From assembly GCA_945862315.1 (NCBI GenBank), contig CAMAXW010000018.1, forward strand, positions 1 to 64,000: a stretch of DNA of 64,000 nt, in the 5' to 3' direction. Below are positions 44,216 to 53,806 of this stretch, piece after piece. Below the pieces are notes generated by a model. That model was not told the origin of the DNA, did no database searches, and saw nothing but the letters and a program-made list of their open reading frames with translations. The stretch comes from Klebsiella pneumoniae (lineage in GTDB: Bacteria > Pseudomonadota > Gammaproteobacteria > Ga0077536). Position 1 is the first letter of the stretch. Each line of letters opens with the position of its first letter. A program made the position numbers and the translations under genes.

Positions 44216-45454
44216 TCAAGCGAAGCTCTGCAGAGTCTGCGCCAGCCGGGTAAGCCCAAGGCGTAACGTGGCTTCTGGTTGCGCGTAGGAAATTCGCAAA
44301 CACTGCGCTAAATGTGGCCACGGCGTGGCCAGCCCAGGTCCAAAATGATGGCCCGGAATAACCAGTACACCCCGCGCTTTGAGCGCTTCGTAGAGTACCT
44401 GTACGGGTACTTTCAAACTGGGAAACCATAGCCACAGAAAAATGGCACCCTGCGAGAGGTGCACCAGATAATCTGTGCCGGCCAGCAATTCGTCGCACAA
44501 CGCCAGGGCCGTGGCGGAGTGGGCAGCGTAATGCGGGGCGATAATTTCACGCCCCAGTGCCAACAAATCCGTGTTGCGCATGAGCTCCAACGCCAGCCGC
44601 CCACCGACCGGATTAACCGACAGCGTTAGCATGGCGTGCAGGCTGGTCAGCACGTCGATGGTCGCCTCGGAGGCGATCACCAGCCCCGTCCGCACGCCCG
44701 GCAACCCGAGTTTCGATAAGCTAAGGCACACCACGAGGTCCTGATCCCACTGCAAGGTGGTCGGCACAAAACTAATGCCGGGAAAAGGCTCACCGTAAGC
44801 GCAATCCACGATCAACGGCACGCCAGCTTGGCGCGCCAAGCCCCGTAATTGCGCCAAGTCGGCGTCGCTCAGGACATTGCCGGTGGGATTACACGGGCGG
44901 CTGACGCACACCGCACCACAGCGCTCATCTACCGTGATGGCCGCGAAATCTGGGTGATATTTAAAGCGATGAGCCGACACCCGCTCAATCAATGCGGGAT
45001 AGGAACGCAACATGTCGGGCTCGATACCACTTTGCGCGTAACCGATATATTCGGGCGCCTGCGGCAGCAGAATTTGCCGGCGCTGGCCGGTGGCCGTGGT
45101 GCCCCCAAACAAATTGAACAGCAAAAAAAACGACGCTTGACTGCCGCCCGTCACTAAAAAATTACGCGCGCTCACCGGCCAACCCAGCCCTGTGTGCAGC
45201 GTGTGCGCCAGCGCTTCGAGAAACGCTTGGTGGCCTTGTGGGGCATCGTAGCCGCTGAGAATTCGCAGCCACTCACGCGTGGGCACCGCCGCCCACGCCG
45301 CCTCGAACTGCGTCTGTAGCGCCGGAATCAGCGCCGGGTTACCCCCGCCGAGATTGATCAAACCCGCGCCACCCCGCGCCACCTCACCGAGATCGTCCAT
45401 GAGCTGGCGCGTGCCGCTTTTCGCAGCAAACCCGGCCCCGAAGCGTGAATACAT
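44216..45454 (-). CDS. avtA: Valine--pyruvate aminotransferase (transaminase C)
   Basis: PLP-dependent enzyme exchanging amino groups among valine, alanine and 2-oxo acids. The 412-residue protein follows E. coli AvtA: opening FGAGFAAKSGTRQLMDDLGE, NLGGGNPA, the GGSQASFFLLFNLFGG block, SRPCNPTGNVL, DCAYGEPFPGI and the PLP lysine in CLSLSKLGLPGVRTG. The ATG at 45452-45454 has a GGGAG 6 bases upstream; ten more codons are open upstream. It is divergent from a small membrane protein gene. Confidence 0.93.
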   Translation of the reverse strand: MYSRFGAGFAAKSGTRQLMDDLGEVARGGAGLINLGGGNPALIPALQTQFEAAWAAVPTREWLRILSGYDAPQGHQAFLEALAHTLHTGLGWPVSARNFLVTGGSQASFFLLFNLFGGTTATGQRRQILLPQAPEYIGYAQSGIEPDMLRSYPALIERVSAHRFKYHPDFAAITVDERCGAVCVSRPCNPTGNVLSDADLAQLRGLARQAGVPLIVDCAYGEPFPGISFVPTTLQWDQDLVVCLSLSKLGLPGVRTGLVIASEATIDVLTSLHAMLTLSVNPVGGRLALELMRNTDLLALGREIIAPHYAAHSATALALCDELLAGTDYLVHLSQGAIFLWLWFPSLKVPVQVLYEALKARGVLVIPGHHFGPGLATPWPHLAQCLRISYAQPEATLRLGLTRLAQTLQSFA

Positions 45455-45532
45455 CAGGTGCTCCCTCAGCGCGACAGCGCGCACGAAACCTTAAGGCTAC
45501 GCTGCGCGCAGGTATTGGTGGATAATTCCCAC

Positions 45533-45874
45533 ATGATGACAAAAAATTTACTGCGCGGCTTGAACCCGCACCGTGTGGCCATGCTGGCCTGCACGCTGGT
45601 GTTAGCGCTGATCAGCCCCTTCCAAGACGGTCTCACTTACGTGCGGGACTGGCGTATCGTGACATCGGTCGTGGCACCAGCCCTCATGGTGATCATGGTT
45701 TTTGTGTTGCTACTCGATTTCACCATGACCCGTGTTTTCGCCATCGACGCGCCCCCGGCGGAGCGCGCGGACCTCCACCGCGCGAGTAGACTCGACCTGT
45801 GGGCGCTGTTGGTGCTGGTGGTGGCGTGGACGCCGTTCATCCTCAACCTCCTCGGCTTTTCGGTGTACCAATGA
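45533..45874 (+). CDS. Small membrane protein of unknown function
   Basis: A 113-residue protein with three hydrophobic segments: about 16-30 (MLACTLVLALISPF), 45-62 (VVAPALMVIMVFVLLLDF) and 88-108 (LWALLVLVVAWTPFILNLLGF). I recognise no family. Two ATGs stand side by side at 45533 and 45536; no clear ribosome-binding site is seen. It is divergent from avtA (78-base gap) and convergent with hipA. Confidence 0.6.
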   Translation: MMTKNLLRGLNPHRVAMLACTLVLALISPFQDGLTYVRDWRIVTSVVAPALMVIMVFVLLLDFTMTRVFAIDAPPAERADLHRASRLDLWALLVLVVAWTPFILNLLGFSVYQ

Positions 45875-45910
45875 GCTGCCGCCGGGCACGCGCCTGACGC
45901 CGCATCGTGC

Positions 45911-47167
45911 CTAAGCGCGTTCCGCCTCTAAGCTGACCGCGAGTTGCCGCGCGCGTTTTAGCGCGAGTTCCTGCACCCGCGCCAACACCGGAGGCCAGCC
46001 GTTAAGCGCGCGCCACGCCTGTGCCTGCGCCTCCACCCAACCTGGCATGGCCAGCGCCAAGTCGCCCACGAGTGCGAGGACGTAGTGCGCGTTCAAATCC
46101 AGTTGCTCCGCCAGTTCCCGCCAACGCGCCGGCCTCACCCAGTCGGGGCGATCTTCTTGGCCGATCATCATCCCCAGCCGATCGCTCAACTGGGCGTAGA
46201 CGTGGGTAGATAGCAGGTTAGCAAAGGGGGCGAGGACGGGACCTTGGGCACCATAACGGAACCGCAAGTCACGCGCCGTCGCTAAGCCATTACCCACGAG
46301 GTGATTAAAAATGACCCACCGCAACAGCGCCCGCAAATCCAGCGCCGGGATGGCGCTATGTCGCCTGATCACAGAGGCACACGCCGCAAGCCCCAAGCCC
46401 CCTTCCCGCTCGAAAGCCTGCTCGGGCGGTAAACCGGCAATTTGCGCAAAGCTCTCCTCGTGCCACAACGCCTCAGTATCTCCCTGCCCATCCAACCGTC
46501 GATCGGCGCGCTCGGTCAGCAGCCACGGCCCAGGGGACTGGCGCCACTCACTGCGCACCACCGGCACCCCGGCACGCGCGGCCAGCAACAGGCAAAACGC
46601 CTCGTTGTGGGCCGCGTCCTCCCAGCCGTGTCGCCCCCCTCGTACCCACACGTTACTGGGCCGACCCGCCTCGGGGTAAAACCACCCCTGCGCGGTGTGG
46701 CGCAGAGCAACGCAACCCGCATCAACCGGCCCCGTCACTTCGGCAATGTGGGGGCCTAGGCGGGCCTGCCCAAGGGCCGTAACCCACGCCGCTAACTCAC
46801 CCGCATCCAGGCAGACCGCAGCACCTAGGGGTCGTGCGAGTTTGCCCGGCGGGCGCAGACTCAAGGCCCCCGGAGCCTCGGTACCCAGCGCACCCAGCAG
46901 CGCGAAATCATTGCCCGATGAAAATCCCAAGCGTTGGGCAAGTTGGCCGCAGGTATGGGTATCTGGCAGCAAATGCCGAAACCACGCCCGCACGTTTTTG
47001 GTTTGATTTTCGGGCATTGACGTTAACTGACGAATTGACCAAAACAAGCCGAAGGCCGCTGGCGGCCCAGCCACCACGGCACGATAAGACCAGTAGTCCG
47101 GTGCATGTTGTTCGAGTTGTCCCAGCAAAGCCCCCGCCAGTCGCAGTTCCAAAATGGCGGGTTTCAT
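45911..47167 (-). CDS. HipA-family protein with lost kinase residues
   Basis: A 418-residue protein with the HipA layout: an N-terminal domain (about 1-110, with FGLFWSIRQLTSMPENQTKNVRAWF and LGALGTEAPGAL) and a C-terminal kinase-like fold (EAFCLLLAARAGVPVV, then RALLRWVIFNHLVGN). The catalytic residues of HipA kinases are missing: the GND-Asp-His-x-x-N loop is GNGLATARD (292-300), the metal Asp in PFYD is Asn (PFANLLST, 314-321), and the AGAQEK phosphate loop and the IIK lysine are replaced (140-178). So it is probably a pseudokinase and may be a non-toxic partner or a decayed toxin. The start overlaps the hipB-like stop by ATGA. Confidence 0.85.
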   Translation of the reverse strand: MKPAILELRLAGALLGQLEQHAPDYWSYRAVVAGPPAAFGLFWSIRQLTSMPENQTKNVRAWFRHLLPDTHTCGQLAQRLGFSSGNDFALLGALGTEAPGALSLRPPGKLARPLGAAVCLDAGELAAWVTALGQARLGPHIAEVTGPVDAGCVALRHTAQGWFYPEAGRPSNVWVRGGRHGWEDAAHNEAFCLLLAARAGVPVVRSEWRQSPGPWLLTERADRRLDGQGDTEALWHEESFAQIAGLPPEQAFEREGGLGLAACASVIRRHSAIPALDLRALLRWVIFNHLVGNGLATARDLRFRYGAQGPVLAPFANLLSTHVYAQLSDRLGMMIGQEDRPDWVRPARWRELAEQLDLNAHYVLALVGDLALAMPGWVEAQAQAWRALNGWPPVLARVQELALKRARQLAVSLEAERA

Positions 47168-47433
47168 CGTGGGATCCACCAGCGACGCGGCGCCACCAAC
47201 AACTCCAAACCCAACGCTGTCAGCACCCGCACTACCCGCCCAATTTCCAAGCCAGGCTTGCCATTTTCCAGATCAGAGATAAACCGCAAACCCACACCGG
47301 CCAATCCTGCCAGCTCGTTTTGTTTGAGTTGGGACGCACGTCGCCGAAGGCGCACCGCTTTTCCGAGGTCCACTAAGGGCGGGTTTTTTCCTAATTGCGC
47401 GTTTTCCACTTCTAAACTTTTTTTCAAATTCAA
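47164..47433 (-). CDS. HipB-like antitoxin, XRE-family DNA-binding protein
   Basis: An 89-residue protein with a helix-turn-helix of XRE type at about 22-75 (LGKAVRLRRRASQLKQNELAGLAGVGLRFISDLENGK) and the short C-terminal strand LELLVAPRR seen in HipB. It precedes and overlaps the HipA-like gene by four bases, the standard HipBA order. The start is a TTG with GAGG four bases upstream; a second TTG two codons later is also possible. The frame stays intact, so the regulator may still be under selection even if HipA is inactive. Expected to repress its own promoter. Confidence 0.88.
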   Translation of the reverse strand: MNLKKSLEVENAQLGKNPPLVDLGKAVRLRRRASQLKQNELAGLAGVGLRFISDLENGKPGLEIGRVVRVLTALGLELLVAPRRWWIPR

Positions 47434-47481
47434 TTGTCCTCAATGCGTTTTATTAATTTTTTTCTAATTTATCTAATTATT

Positions 47482-47497
47482 ATTCCTGTACGGGAAT
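47482..47497. promoter_or_regulatory. Candidate HipB operator
   Basis: Inverted repeat ATTCC, 6-base spacer TGTACG, GGAAT in the AT-rich stretch 49-64 bases upstream of the hipB-like start. E. coli HipB binds TATCC-N8-GGATA repeats, so half-sites and position agree in kind. CTAATT occurs twice between this site and the gene (47464-47479), where promoter elements are expected. Confidence 0.5.
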
Positions 47498-47696
47498 TTT
47501 TTAAATCAATTCTCTCTCGTGCGCACCGGCTTTACCGACCAACAGGCGTTCCCAGGCCCGACCCGCACCAGCGCAGTTAGCGATGCTAGCTACGAGTGCA
47601 CTTTAACGGAGACGACGAGGAAGGCGACAGTCAGATGCGCCGGGCGCGGTCAGCAGGGCGGCAATGACCGCCGCGGGGCAGGGCTACCTGAGCCGG

Positions 47697-48869
47697 CTAG
47701 CGCGGCGGTGGAACGGTGGCTCGCTGCGCATAGCGCTGGGCAAACAGCAGCCAGTGCGCGAGGCGTTCGGCGGCCGCACTCAGCGCGTGGCGGGCGTTAC
47801 CCAGAGCGGCCGCGGTGCCCATGGGATGGGTCACTGCGGCTAGGAGTCCGTCAAATCCATGCTTGAAATTAACGTTAGCGTCAATTGATAAAGAACCCGC
47901 CAAGCCTACCACCGGGATCCCTAAGCGCTGCGCTAGCGCCGCAACTGCCGCGGGCGTTTTGCCAAAGCGGGTCTGTTTATCTAAACATCCCTCACCCGTG
48001 ATGACCAAATCCGCACCCTCTAGCCAGTTTTCAAAGCCGACCAAGCGCAGCACTAAGCCCGCCCCGGAATGCATCTGTCCGCCGGCGACGCCCAACAGTG
48101 CAGCCCCCAAGCCACCGGCTGCCCCGGCCCCCGCGCGGTGCAGCAACCGCGTGCCAGTCACCTGCTCCAGCAAGCCGCCGAAGTGGCGTAAGCCGGCATC
48201 GAGCACCTGCACCTGTGCCGGGTTGGCGCCTTTTTGTGGACCATAAACAGCTGCCGCCCCACGCGGGCCGACCAAGGGATTGCGGACATCACAGGCCACT
48301 AAAATCTCGCATTGGCGCAGTCGTGGGTTGATGGTGGTGAGGTCGATAGCCCGCACGCGAGCCAAATCCCCGCCGGTCACCCCCGCTGCCAGCGGCCGTC
48401 CGCGGGCGTCGAGGAGCCGTGCGCCTAGGGCTTGGATAAAGCCCGCGCCGCCATCGTTGGTCGCCGAACCGCCGAGACCTAACAAGATCCGCCGCGTGCC
48501 GCGGGCCAAGGCGTGGGCCAGCAACTCGCCCACCCCATAAGTGGTGGTCTTCAGCGGATTACGCAGCGCCAAAGGCACCAGCGGTAAGCCCGCTGCCTGG
48601 GCCATTTCAAGCACGACGCTGCCGTCTGGCAACCGTCCGTACACCGCGCGCACGGGCTTTTTGAGCGGACCCGTGACCCACACGCAGACCCGTCGTCCAC
48701 CCAGCGCCCCCAAGAGCGCGTCGACCGTGCCTTCACCGCCGTCGGCGAGGGGAATTTTGACCACTTCGACAGCGGGCAACACCCGCCGCAAACCTGTTTC
48801 GATGGCATTGGCCGCCGCGCGGGCGCTCAGGCTTTCTTTAAATGAATCCGGGGCAATCACAATTTTCAT
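47697..48869 (-). CDS. Glycerate kinase (GlxK/GarK family)
   Basis: Phosphorylates D-glycerate to 2-phosphoglycerate (family-typical product) at the end of glyoxylate/tartronate or glucarate breakdown. The 390-residue protein begins MKIVIAPDSFKESLSA, the family signature, and has IPLADGGEGTVDAL, LGLGGSATNDGGAGF and GEGCLDKQTRFGKTP. Its ATG lies 6 bases after the lhr stop, so it is cotranscribed with the helicase, an unexpected pairing. No glyoxylate carboligase or tartronate semialdehyde reductase gene is near. Confidence 0.94.
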   Translation of the reverse strand: MKIVIAPDSFKESLSARAAANAIETGLRRVLPAVEVVKIPLADGGEGTVDALLGALGGRRVCVWVTGPLKKPVRAVYGRLPDGSVVLEMAQAAGLPLVPLALRNPLKTTTYGVGELLAHALARGTRRILLGLGGSATNDGGAGFIQALGARLLDARGRPLAAGVTGGDLARVRAIDLTTINPRLRQCEILVACDVRNPLVGPRGAAAVYGPQKGANPAQVQVLDAGLRHFGGLLEQVTGTRLLHRAGAGAAGGLGAALLGVAGGQMHSGAGLVLRLVGFENWLEGADLVITGEGCLDKQTRFGKTPAAVAALAQRLGIPVVGLAGSLSIDANVNFKHGFDGLLAAVTHPMGTAAALGNARHALSAAAERLAHWLLFAQRYAQRATVPPPR

Positions 48870-48875
48870 AGCGGT

Positions 48876-51800
48876 TCAGCGCGCACGCCGCCAAGCGCGG
48901 CTGGGTTTCGGCAGGCGGGCGCCGGTGAGTGCGGTGCGCGCGCGGATTTGCTCGTCAACGGCCAGCGGACGCAAAAAATTGATCTCGTCACCCAATTGCA
49001 CCGCCACCAGCTCGCCATCCAGTAGCACTAAGCGATTGTTGAGCGTGGCGGGAATCTTGGGACCGGGCAGCACAATGCCGACCAGGTTCGCCGGATCGGC
49101 GGCATGCAGACCGACGAACTGCCTCGCACCGCCCCGTTCGCGCGCGGCCCGCAAGACCTCCACCGCCGTGGGTGCCGCAAACTGTTCCCCCGAGAAGCCC
49201 GCTACAAAACGCCCTCCACGCAGTTCCCCGCGCGCCTCCAGACGGCGCAGCGCCGGCAGCAAATCTCGCCACGGCGGCAACAGCGATTCACGCTCAAGCA
49301 GGTGCCGAAACACAATGCCGTAGCGCTTAATCAACACCTGCGCGATCCGCTCCAAGCGTGCGGGTGCCGCTTCTAGATCAGCCAAGGCATCGGTGGGTCG
49401 ACGCCGGACCAAATCCCAACGGCCCACGGATTCCAAGGCCGTGGGCGCGTGACTACGACGCGTGCCGTGTAGCGGTCGTCGCTGAGCAGACGGCAAAAGC
49501 AGCGCGCGCAGACCGGCGAAACTATCGGCAGTCACCCATCCCAAGCTGGCCAGTTCCCCCAGGATGTTTTCGGTTTGTGTGCGCAAGAGTCCGTTGTCGC
49601 TGGTGATGTCCTCAAAAAATGCGGCGCCACCGGTGCGTAGATACTCGATCACCCGCTGCGCGGCCCCGCTCGGCAGGCCACTGGACGGCACGGCGAACGC
49701 GAGCCAGTCGGCCAGTTGTAAGCGGGGCAAAATGGCCAACGGCATGCTCTTGATAGGGCTTGCGCTGCGCGCGCCGGTGTCTATTTTGGCGCTCAGTCGA
49801 GCCCAAGTGCTGCGCCCACCCGCCATGAGTGCGTCGAGGTAGTCGGGGGAGTAATCGACGATGCGCGCCGGCAGCAGTGCCGCCTCCCAGGCCGCCGCCG
49901 GGGCTTCAAAACCCGCGAGGGTTTCGATGACTGCGCGGGTGGCGTCCAGTCCTTCCACGCGGGTGCCGGGCGTGAGGTACTGCCAATCCAACAAAAAGCG
50001 CACGTAAGCCGCCGCCGGTACGGGTTCAATTTCCGCGCGCAGGCGATTGAGCGTATAGCGATGAATTCTGGCCAGCAGGCGCCGGTCGCACCATTCGGTG
50101 CCCGCCGCCGTGGCGCTAAAAGTACCGCGCAGCACACTGCCCTCTTGTTCCAGTCGCGCGAGGGCCGTATCGGCTTCAGCCACAGCCACGCCCAAACACC
50201 CCGCCAGCGTGCCGGCGCTCAGCGGCCCGGCGATGGCCATTCGCCCGCGGGCCAACTCCCGCAGGGCGTCGTCGCGGCTAGCCGCCACCCGCAGCCCCAG
50301 CCCCGCCAATTCGCCACGACCCTGCGTGACCTGTAACCCTGGCCAGACCAACAGTGCGTCGGCGAAACGCTCGCTCGCCACCCACCGCGCCGGGGCGGCA
50401 CCCGGCAGTTCAATGCAACTGGCCCGGCCCGCCAAACTCAAAGCCGCCAGCCACGCTAGCACTACCGGACGCTCGCCGGACTCACCCACCAGTTCGGCTT
50501 CAGTCAACGCGCCGGCGACCAGCAGGGCATCGTGGGTTTCTTCGAGATTTTGCGGGGCCGGCCAGACTTCCTGGCGCACCCGAGCGATCGCGTCGGGATC
50601 GAGGGCACCGAGATTGCGCGCGGTATCCGGATCCAACCAGCGCCGCGATTGCACCGCCTGCGTGCGGCGCTCCTCCAACGGCGCGTCGTCCAGAAAGGCG
50701 TAGGGATTGGCGTTGAGCACCGCCTGCGCGAACGGCGATGGCTCCACCTGATCGCGACACACCAGTTCAATGCTCCCCGCCTCCATTTGGCCGAGCAACG
50801 CCTCCAGACCCTCAATATCCATGACCTCGTTGAGGCAGTCAGAAATGGCCTGCTGCACCAGTGGATGGTGGGGAATTTCCCGCCGGCCTTGCAGGTTTTC
50901 GGCGCAGGCCAGTTGGTCTGGAAACACGAGCGAAACCAAGTCTTCAGCCTGCATGCGCATCAGCCGCGGCGGGGTTTTTTTGCCCTGCCGAAAACGCTGA
51001 ATCGCCAGCGCACAGCACGCCACCCAGCGCCACCGAATGCCAAACATCGGTGCGTCTAACAGCGCTTGTACGAGCACCTCGCGCACGGTGGCCGCCGTGA
51101 GATAACGCCACACCTCATCCAGTGGGAAACTGTGCACGGCGCCGAGTGAAATCACGATGGCGTCTTCTACCGCCGCCGCCTGCAGCTCAAAATTGAACTG
51201 CCGACAAAAACGCTTACGGAGCGCGAGTCCCCACGCACGATTGACGCGCGCGCCCAACGGCGAATGGATAACCAGCTGCATGCCGCCGGATTCGTCGAAA
51301 AAACGCTCCAGCACGAGCCGCCGGTTGGTCGGCATGGCCGCCAGCGCGCGACAACCGCTCAGCAGATAATCGTAAAGCTGGCGCGCCGCCACCGGGCCCG
51401 CGCCAACCTCCAGCGCCAACCACTGTTCCACAGGCGGGCGGGCTTCACCGGTTGCGGCATCGACCCGCGCGATAAATTCCTCACGCAAGCGGGATACCGC
51501 CTGCGACATCTCAACGCTGCGCGCTGGCGCCTCACCAAACCAGAACGGAATATTGGGAGGCTGGCCTGCGGCATCCACGACCCGCAGCGCGGAGGCCTCT
51601 ACTTTTAAGATGCGCCAAGCCGTATTACCCAGTTGAAAAATACTGCCCGGCAAACTTTCAATCGCAAAATCTTCGTTGACCGTGCCTACCACATGGCCCA
51701 TGGGCTCGGCGATGACATCGTAGTCCGCGGTGTCTGGGATCGCGCCACCGCAAGTCAGCGCGGTCAGTCGCGCACCGCGCCGCGCCCGCACCAAACCGTT

Positions 51801-53213
51801 GACGGCATCCAGATGTAAATACGCGCTGCGCCGTCCCTGCGCAAAACTATAGCCTTCGGCCAGCAGGGTGATGACCTCATCGAAGCTCGCACGGGGCAGG
51901 TCACGGTAGGGATAGGCGCGGCGGATCAGTGCATAGAGTTCATCCAGACTCATATCCCGACTAGCCACCTCGGCCACCAGCTGTTGGGCCAGCACATCCA
52001 AAGCCGGCCCGATCACCGCAATGCTGTCGAGTTCGCCCCGGCGGGTCATGTCCAGAAGCGCTGCGCATTCCACCAGTTCGTCGCGGGTTTGCGGGAAAAG
52101 GCGACCCTTCGCGAGCCCATCCACGGCATGGCCGGAACGTCCCACACGCTGTAAAAACATCGCCAGTGAGCGCGTAGAACCCAGCTGACAGACCAAATCG
52201 ACTTCGCCAATATCGATCCCAAGTTCCAGCGATGCGGTGGCCACCAGCGCTTTAAGCTCACCACCTTTCAGGCGCTGCTCGGCCAGCAGCCGCCGCTCGC
52301 GCGACATGCTGCCGTGGTGCGAACTCACGGCGTTTTCCCCGAGGCGATCGGTGAGCGCCTTGGCCACCCGCTCGGCCAACCGCCGAGTGTTAACGAACAC
52401 CAGCGTGGTGCGGTGCTCACGAATGAGCTCTGCCATACGGTCGTGAATGTCAGCCGCCGATTCCCCCGCGAGCACCGCCTCTAGCGGTGCGGGTGGTAGC
52501 TCGATCGCCAGCTCGCGCGCACGCAGATGGCCTTCATCGATGATCGTGCAAGGCGCGCTTGGCCCCACCAGAAAACGGGCAATGTCGGGCAGTGGTTTCT
52601 GGGTGGCCGACAGCCCCACGCGCTGCGGCGGCACTGGCGTCAGGGCCGACAATCGTTCTAAAGACAGGCTGAGATGTCCGCCACGCTTATTGCCCGCCAA
52701 GGCATGAATTTCATCGATGATCACCATCCGCGTGGTGGACAACATCGCCCGCCCGCTGGCGCTGGTGAGCAGCAGATAGAGCGATTCGGGTGTCGTCACC
52801 AGAATATGCGGTGGCTGGCGGCGCATTAGCGCGCGCGCCGCGCTGGACGTGTCACCGGTGCGCACAGCGGTAAGCAAGGTGATGGGTTGCTCACCGCGCG
52901 CGCTTAATTCGGCACGAATACCACTGAGTGGGCGCTCGAGATTCAGTTGAATATCGTTGCTGAGCGCTTTCAACGGCGAGACGTAAACAATACAAGTCGC
53001 CTGCGGCAGGTCACCACGCAGCCCCTCGCGGATGAGCGCATCGAGCGCCGCCAGAAACGCTGCGAGCGTCTTGCCCGAACCCGTGGGCGCCGCCACCAAG
53101 GTATGTTCACCGGCGGCGATCGCCGCCCACGCGCGGCTCTGAGCTGCTGTGGGTGCGCCCAGATCACGCGCAAACCATGCGCTCACCGCAGGATGAAACA
53201 ATCCCTCTGTCAT
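48876..53213 (-). CDS. lhr: Lhr-type DEAD/DEAH helicase
   Basis: Large superfamily-2 3'-5' nucleic-acid helicase of 1445 residues (E. coli Lhr 1538), DNA-damage or RNA-processing related. The core is residues about 1-420: Q-like start, Walker A VAAPTGSGKTLAAFL, Ia VYVSPLKALSNDIQ, TTPESLYLLL, Walker B IIDEIHALAGNKRGGHL, SATQ, then TLVFVNTRRLAERV, VATASLELGIDIGEVDLV and QRVGRSGH. A winged-helix and Lhr-specific beta-rich domains follow to about 850, and the C-terminal third (about 860-1445) is the extension seen in full-length Lhr. No break in the frame. It is divergent from the TrmO-like gene. Confidence 0.95.
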   Translation of the reverse strand: MTEGLFHPAVSAWFARDLGAPTAAQSRAWAAIAAGEHTLVAAPTGSGKTLAAFLAALDALIREGLRGDLPQATCIVYVSPLKALSNDIQLNLERPLSGIRAELSARGEQPITLLTAVRTGDTSSAARALMRRQPPHILVTTPESLYLLLTSASGRAMLSTTRMVIIDEIHALAGNKRGGHLSLSLERLSALTPVPPQRVGLSATQKPLPDIARFLVGPSAPCTIIDEGHLRARELAIELPPAPLEAVLAGESAADIHDRMAELIREHRTTLVFVNTRRLAERVAKALTDRLGENAVSSHHGSMSRERRLLAEQRLKGGELKALVATASLELGIDIGEVDLVCQLGSTRSLAMFLQRVGRSGHAVDGLAKGRLFPQTRDELVECAALLDMTRRGELDSIAVIGPALDVLAQQLVAEVASRDMSLDELYALIRRAYPYRDLPRASFDEVITLLAEGYSFAQGRRSAYLHLDAVNGLVRARRGARLTALTCGGAIPDTADYDVIAEPMGHVVGTVNEDFAIESLPGSIFQLGNTAWRILKVEASALRVVDAAGQPPNIPFWFGEAPARSVEMSQAVSRLREEFIARVDAATGEARPPVEQWLALEVGAGPVAARQLYDYLLSGCRALAAMPTNRRLVLERFFDESGGMQLVIHSPLGARVNRAWGLALRKRFCRQFNFELQAAAVEDAIVISLGAVHSFPLDEVWRYLTAATVREVLVQALLDAPMFGIRWRWVACCALAIQRFRQGKKTPPRLMRMQAEDLVSLVFPDQLACAENLQGRREIPHHPLVQQAISDCLNEVMDIEGLEALLGQMEAGSIELVCRDQVEPSPFAQAVLNANPYAFLDDAPLEERRTQAVQSRRWLDPDTARNLGALDPDAIARVRQEVWPAPQNLEETHDALLVAGALTEAELVGESGERPVVLAWLAALSLAGRASCIELPGAAPARWVASERFADALLVWPGLQVTQGRGELAGLGLRVAASRDDALRELARGRMAIAGPLSAGTLAGCLGVAVAEADTALARLEQEGSVLRGTFSATAAGTEWCDRRLLARIHRYTLNRLRAEIEPVPAAAYVRFLLDWQYLTPGTRVEGLDATRAVIETLAGFEAPAAAWEAALLPARIVDYSPDYLDALMAGGRSTWARLSAKIDTGARSASPIKSMPLAILPRLQLADWLAFAVPSSGLPSGAAQRVIEYLRTGGAAFFEDITSDNGLLRTQTENILGELASLGWVTADSFAGLRALLLPSAQRRPLHGTRRSHAPTALESVGRWDLVRRRPTDALADLEAAPARLERIAQVLIKRYGIVFRHLLERESLLPPWRDLLPALRRLEARGELRGGRFVAGFSGEQFAAPTAVEVLRAARERGGARQFVGLHAADPANLVGIVLPGPKIPATLNNRLVLLDGELVAVQLGDEINFLRPLAVDEQIRARTALTGARLPKPSRAWRRAR

Positions 53214-53323
53214 GGGCTTTAGCCTAGCGCGGCCCCGCGCTTGGAACCAGCGTAAGGGACTTGACGCAGCCCGAGGCCGCTATCACCGTCAGTCCTATCA
53301 CCCACCGACGCACGGTTTATCAC

Positions 53324-53806
53324 ATGAATATCTCCCCATCACTCGACGCCTTCGCCGTCAATTTAGAAATCATCGGGCGGGTCCAGACCGCCGTGCCCGA
53401 CGCAGACATCGCGCGCACGCGCCGCGAATTGGTGAGTCACATCGTGATAGCCCCGCGGTTTGCCGAGGCGCTGACGGGCATCGAAGCGTATTCGCAGATC
53501 ATCGTGCTGTTTTGGTTAGACCGCGCTCGCCCCAGCGAGGGTTGGCTGACCCACCCTCGGGGCAACCCGGATCTGCCCCTGACCGGCGTGCTAGCGGGGC
53601 GCGGCAGAGCGCACCCCAACCCCGTAGGGCTGGCGGTGGTGGATCTCATCGCACGCCACGGCAACACCCTCGAAGTTCGCCGGCTAGATGCTTTCAACGG
53701 TACGCCAGTCATCGACATCAAGCCCTATGACCATTTTGATGTGTACCCAGATCCGCGAGTACCCGCCTGGTTTCGCGCGCGACTTCCAGACCCCCAAGCC
53801 ACATGA
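53324..53806 (+). CDS. TrmO-like tRNA (m6t6A37) methyltransferase (TsaA/UPF0066)
   Basis: SAM-dependent enzyme of the TsaA/TrmO beta-barrel family that N6-methylates t6A37 in some tRNAs. The 160-residue protein has EIIGRVQT, the Y-S-Q-I-I-V-L-F-W strand, the SAM motif HPNPVGLAVV and DAFNGTPVIDIKPYD, all family hallmarks. Note that it lacks the C-terminal extra domain of E. coli TrmO (235 residues), so it is the short form. The ATG at 53324 fits the family start; no ribosome-binding site stands out. Confidence 0.85.
   Translation: MNISPSLDAFAVNLEIIGRVQTAVPDADIARTRRELVSHIVIAPRFAEALTGIEAYSQIIVLFWLDRARPSEGWLTHPRGNPDLPLTGVLAGRGRAHPNPVGLAVVDLIARHGNTLEVRRLDAFNGTPVIDIKPYDHFDVYPDPRVPAWFRARLPDPQAT

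Noticed and set aside
48541-49323. 260-codon plus-strand open frame across glycerate kinase and lhr
   Set aside because: It runs antisense to two conserved genes and across their junction; composition is Ser/Arg/Ala-rich as expected for a shadow of GC-rich coding DNA.
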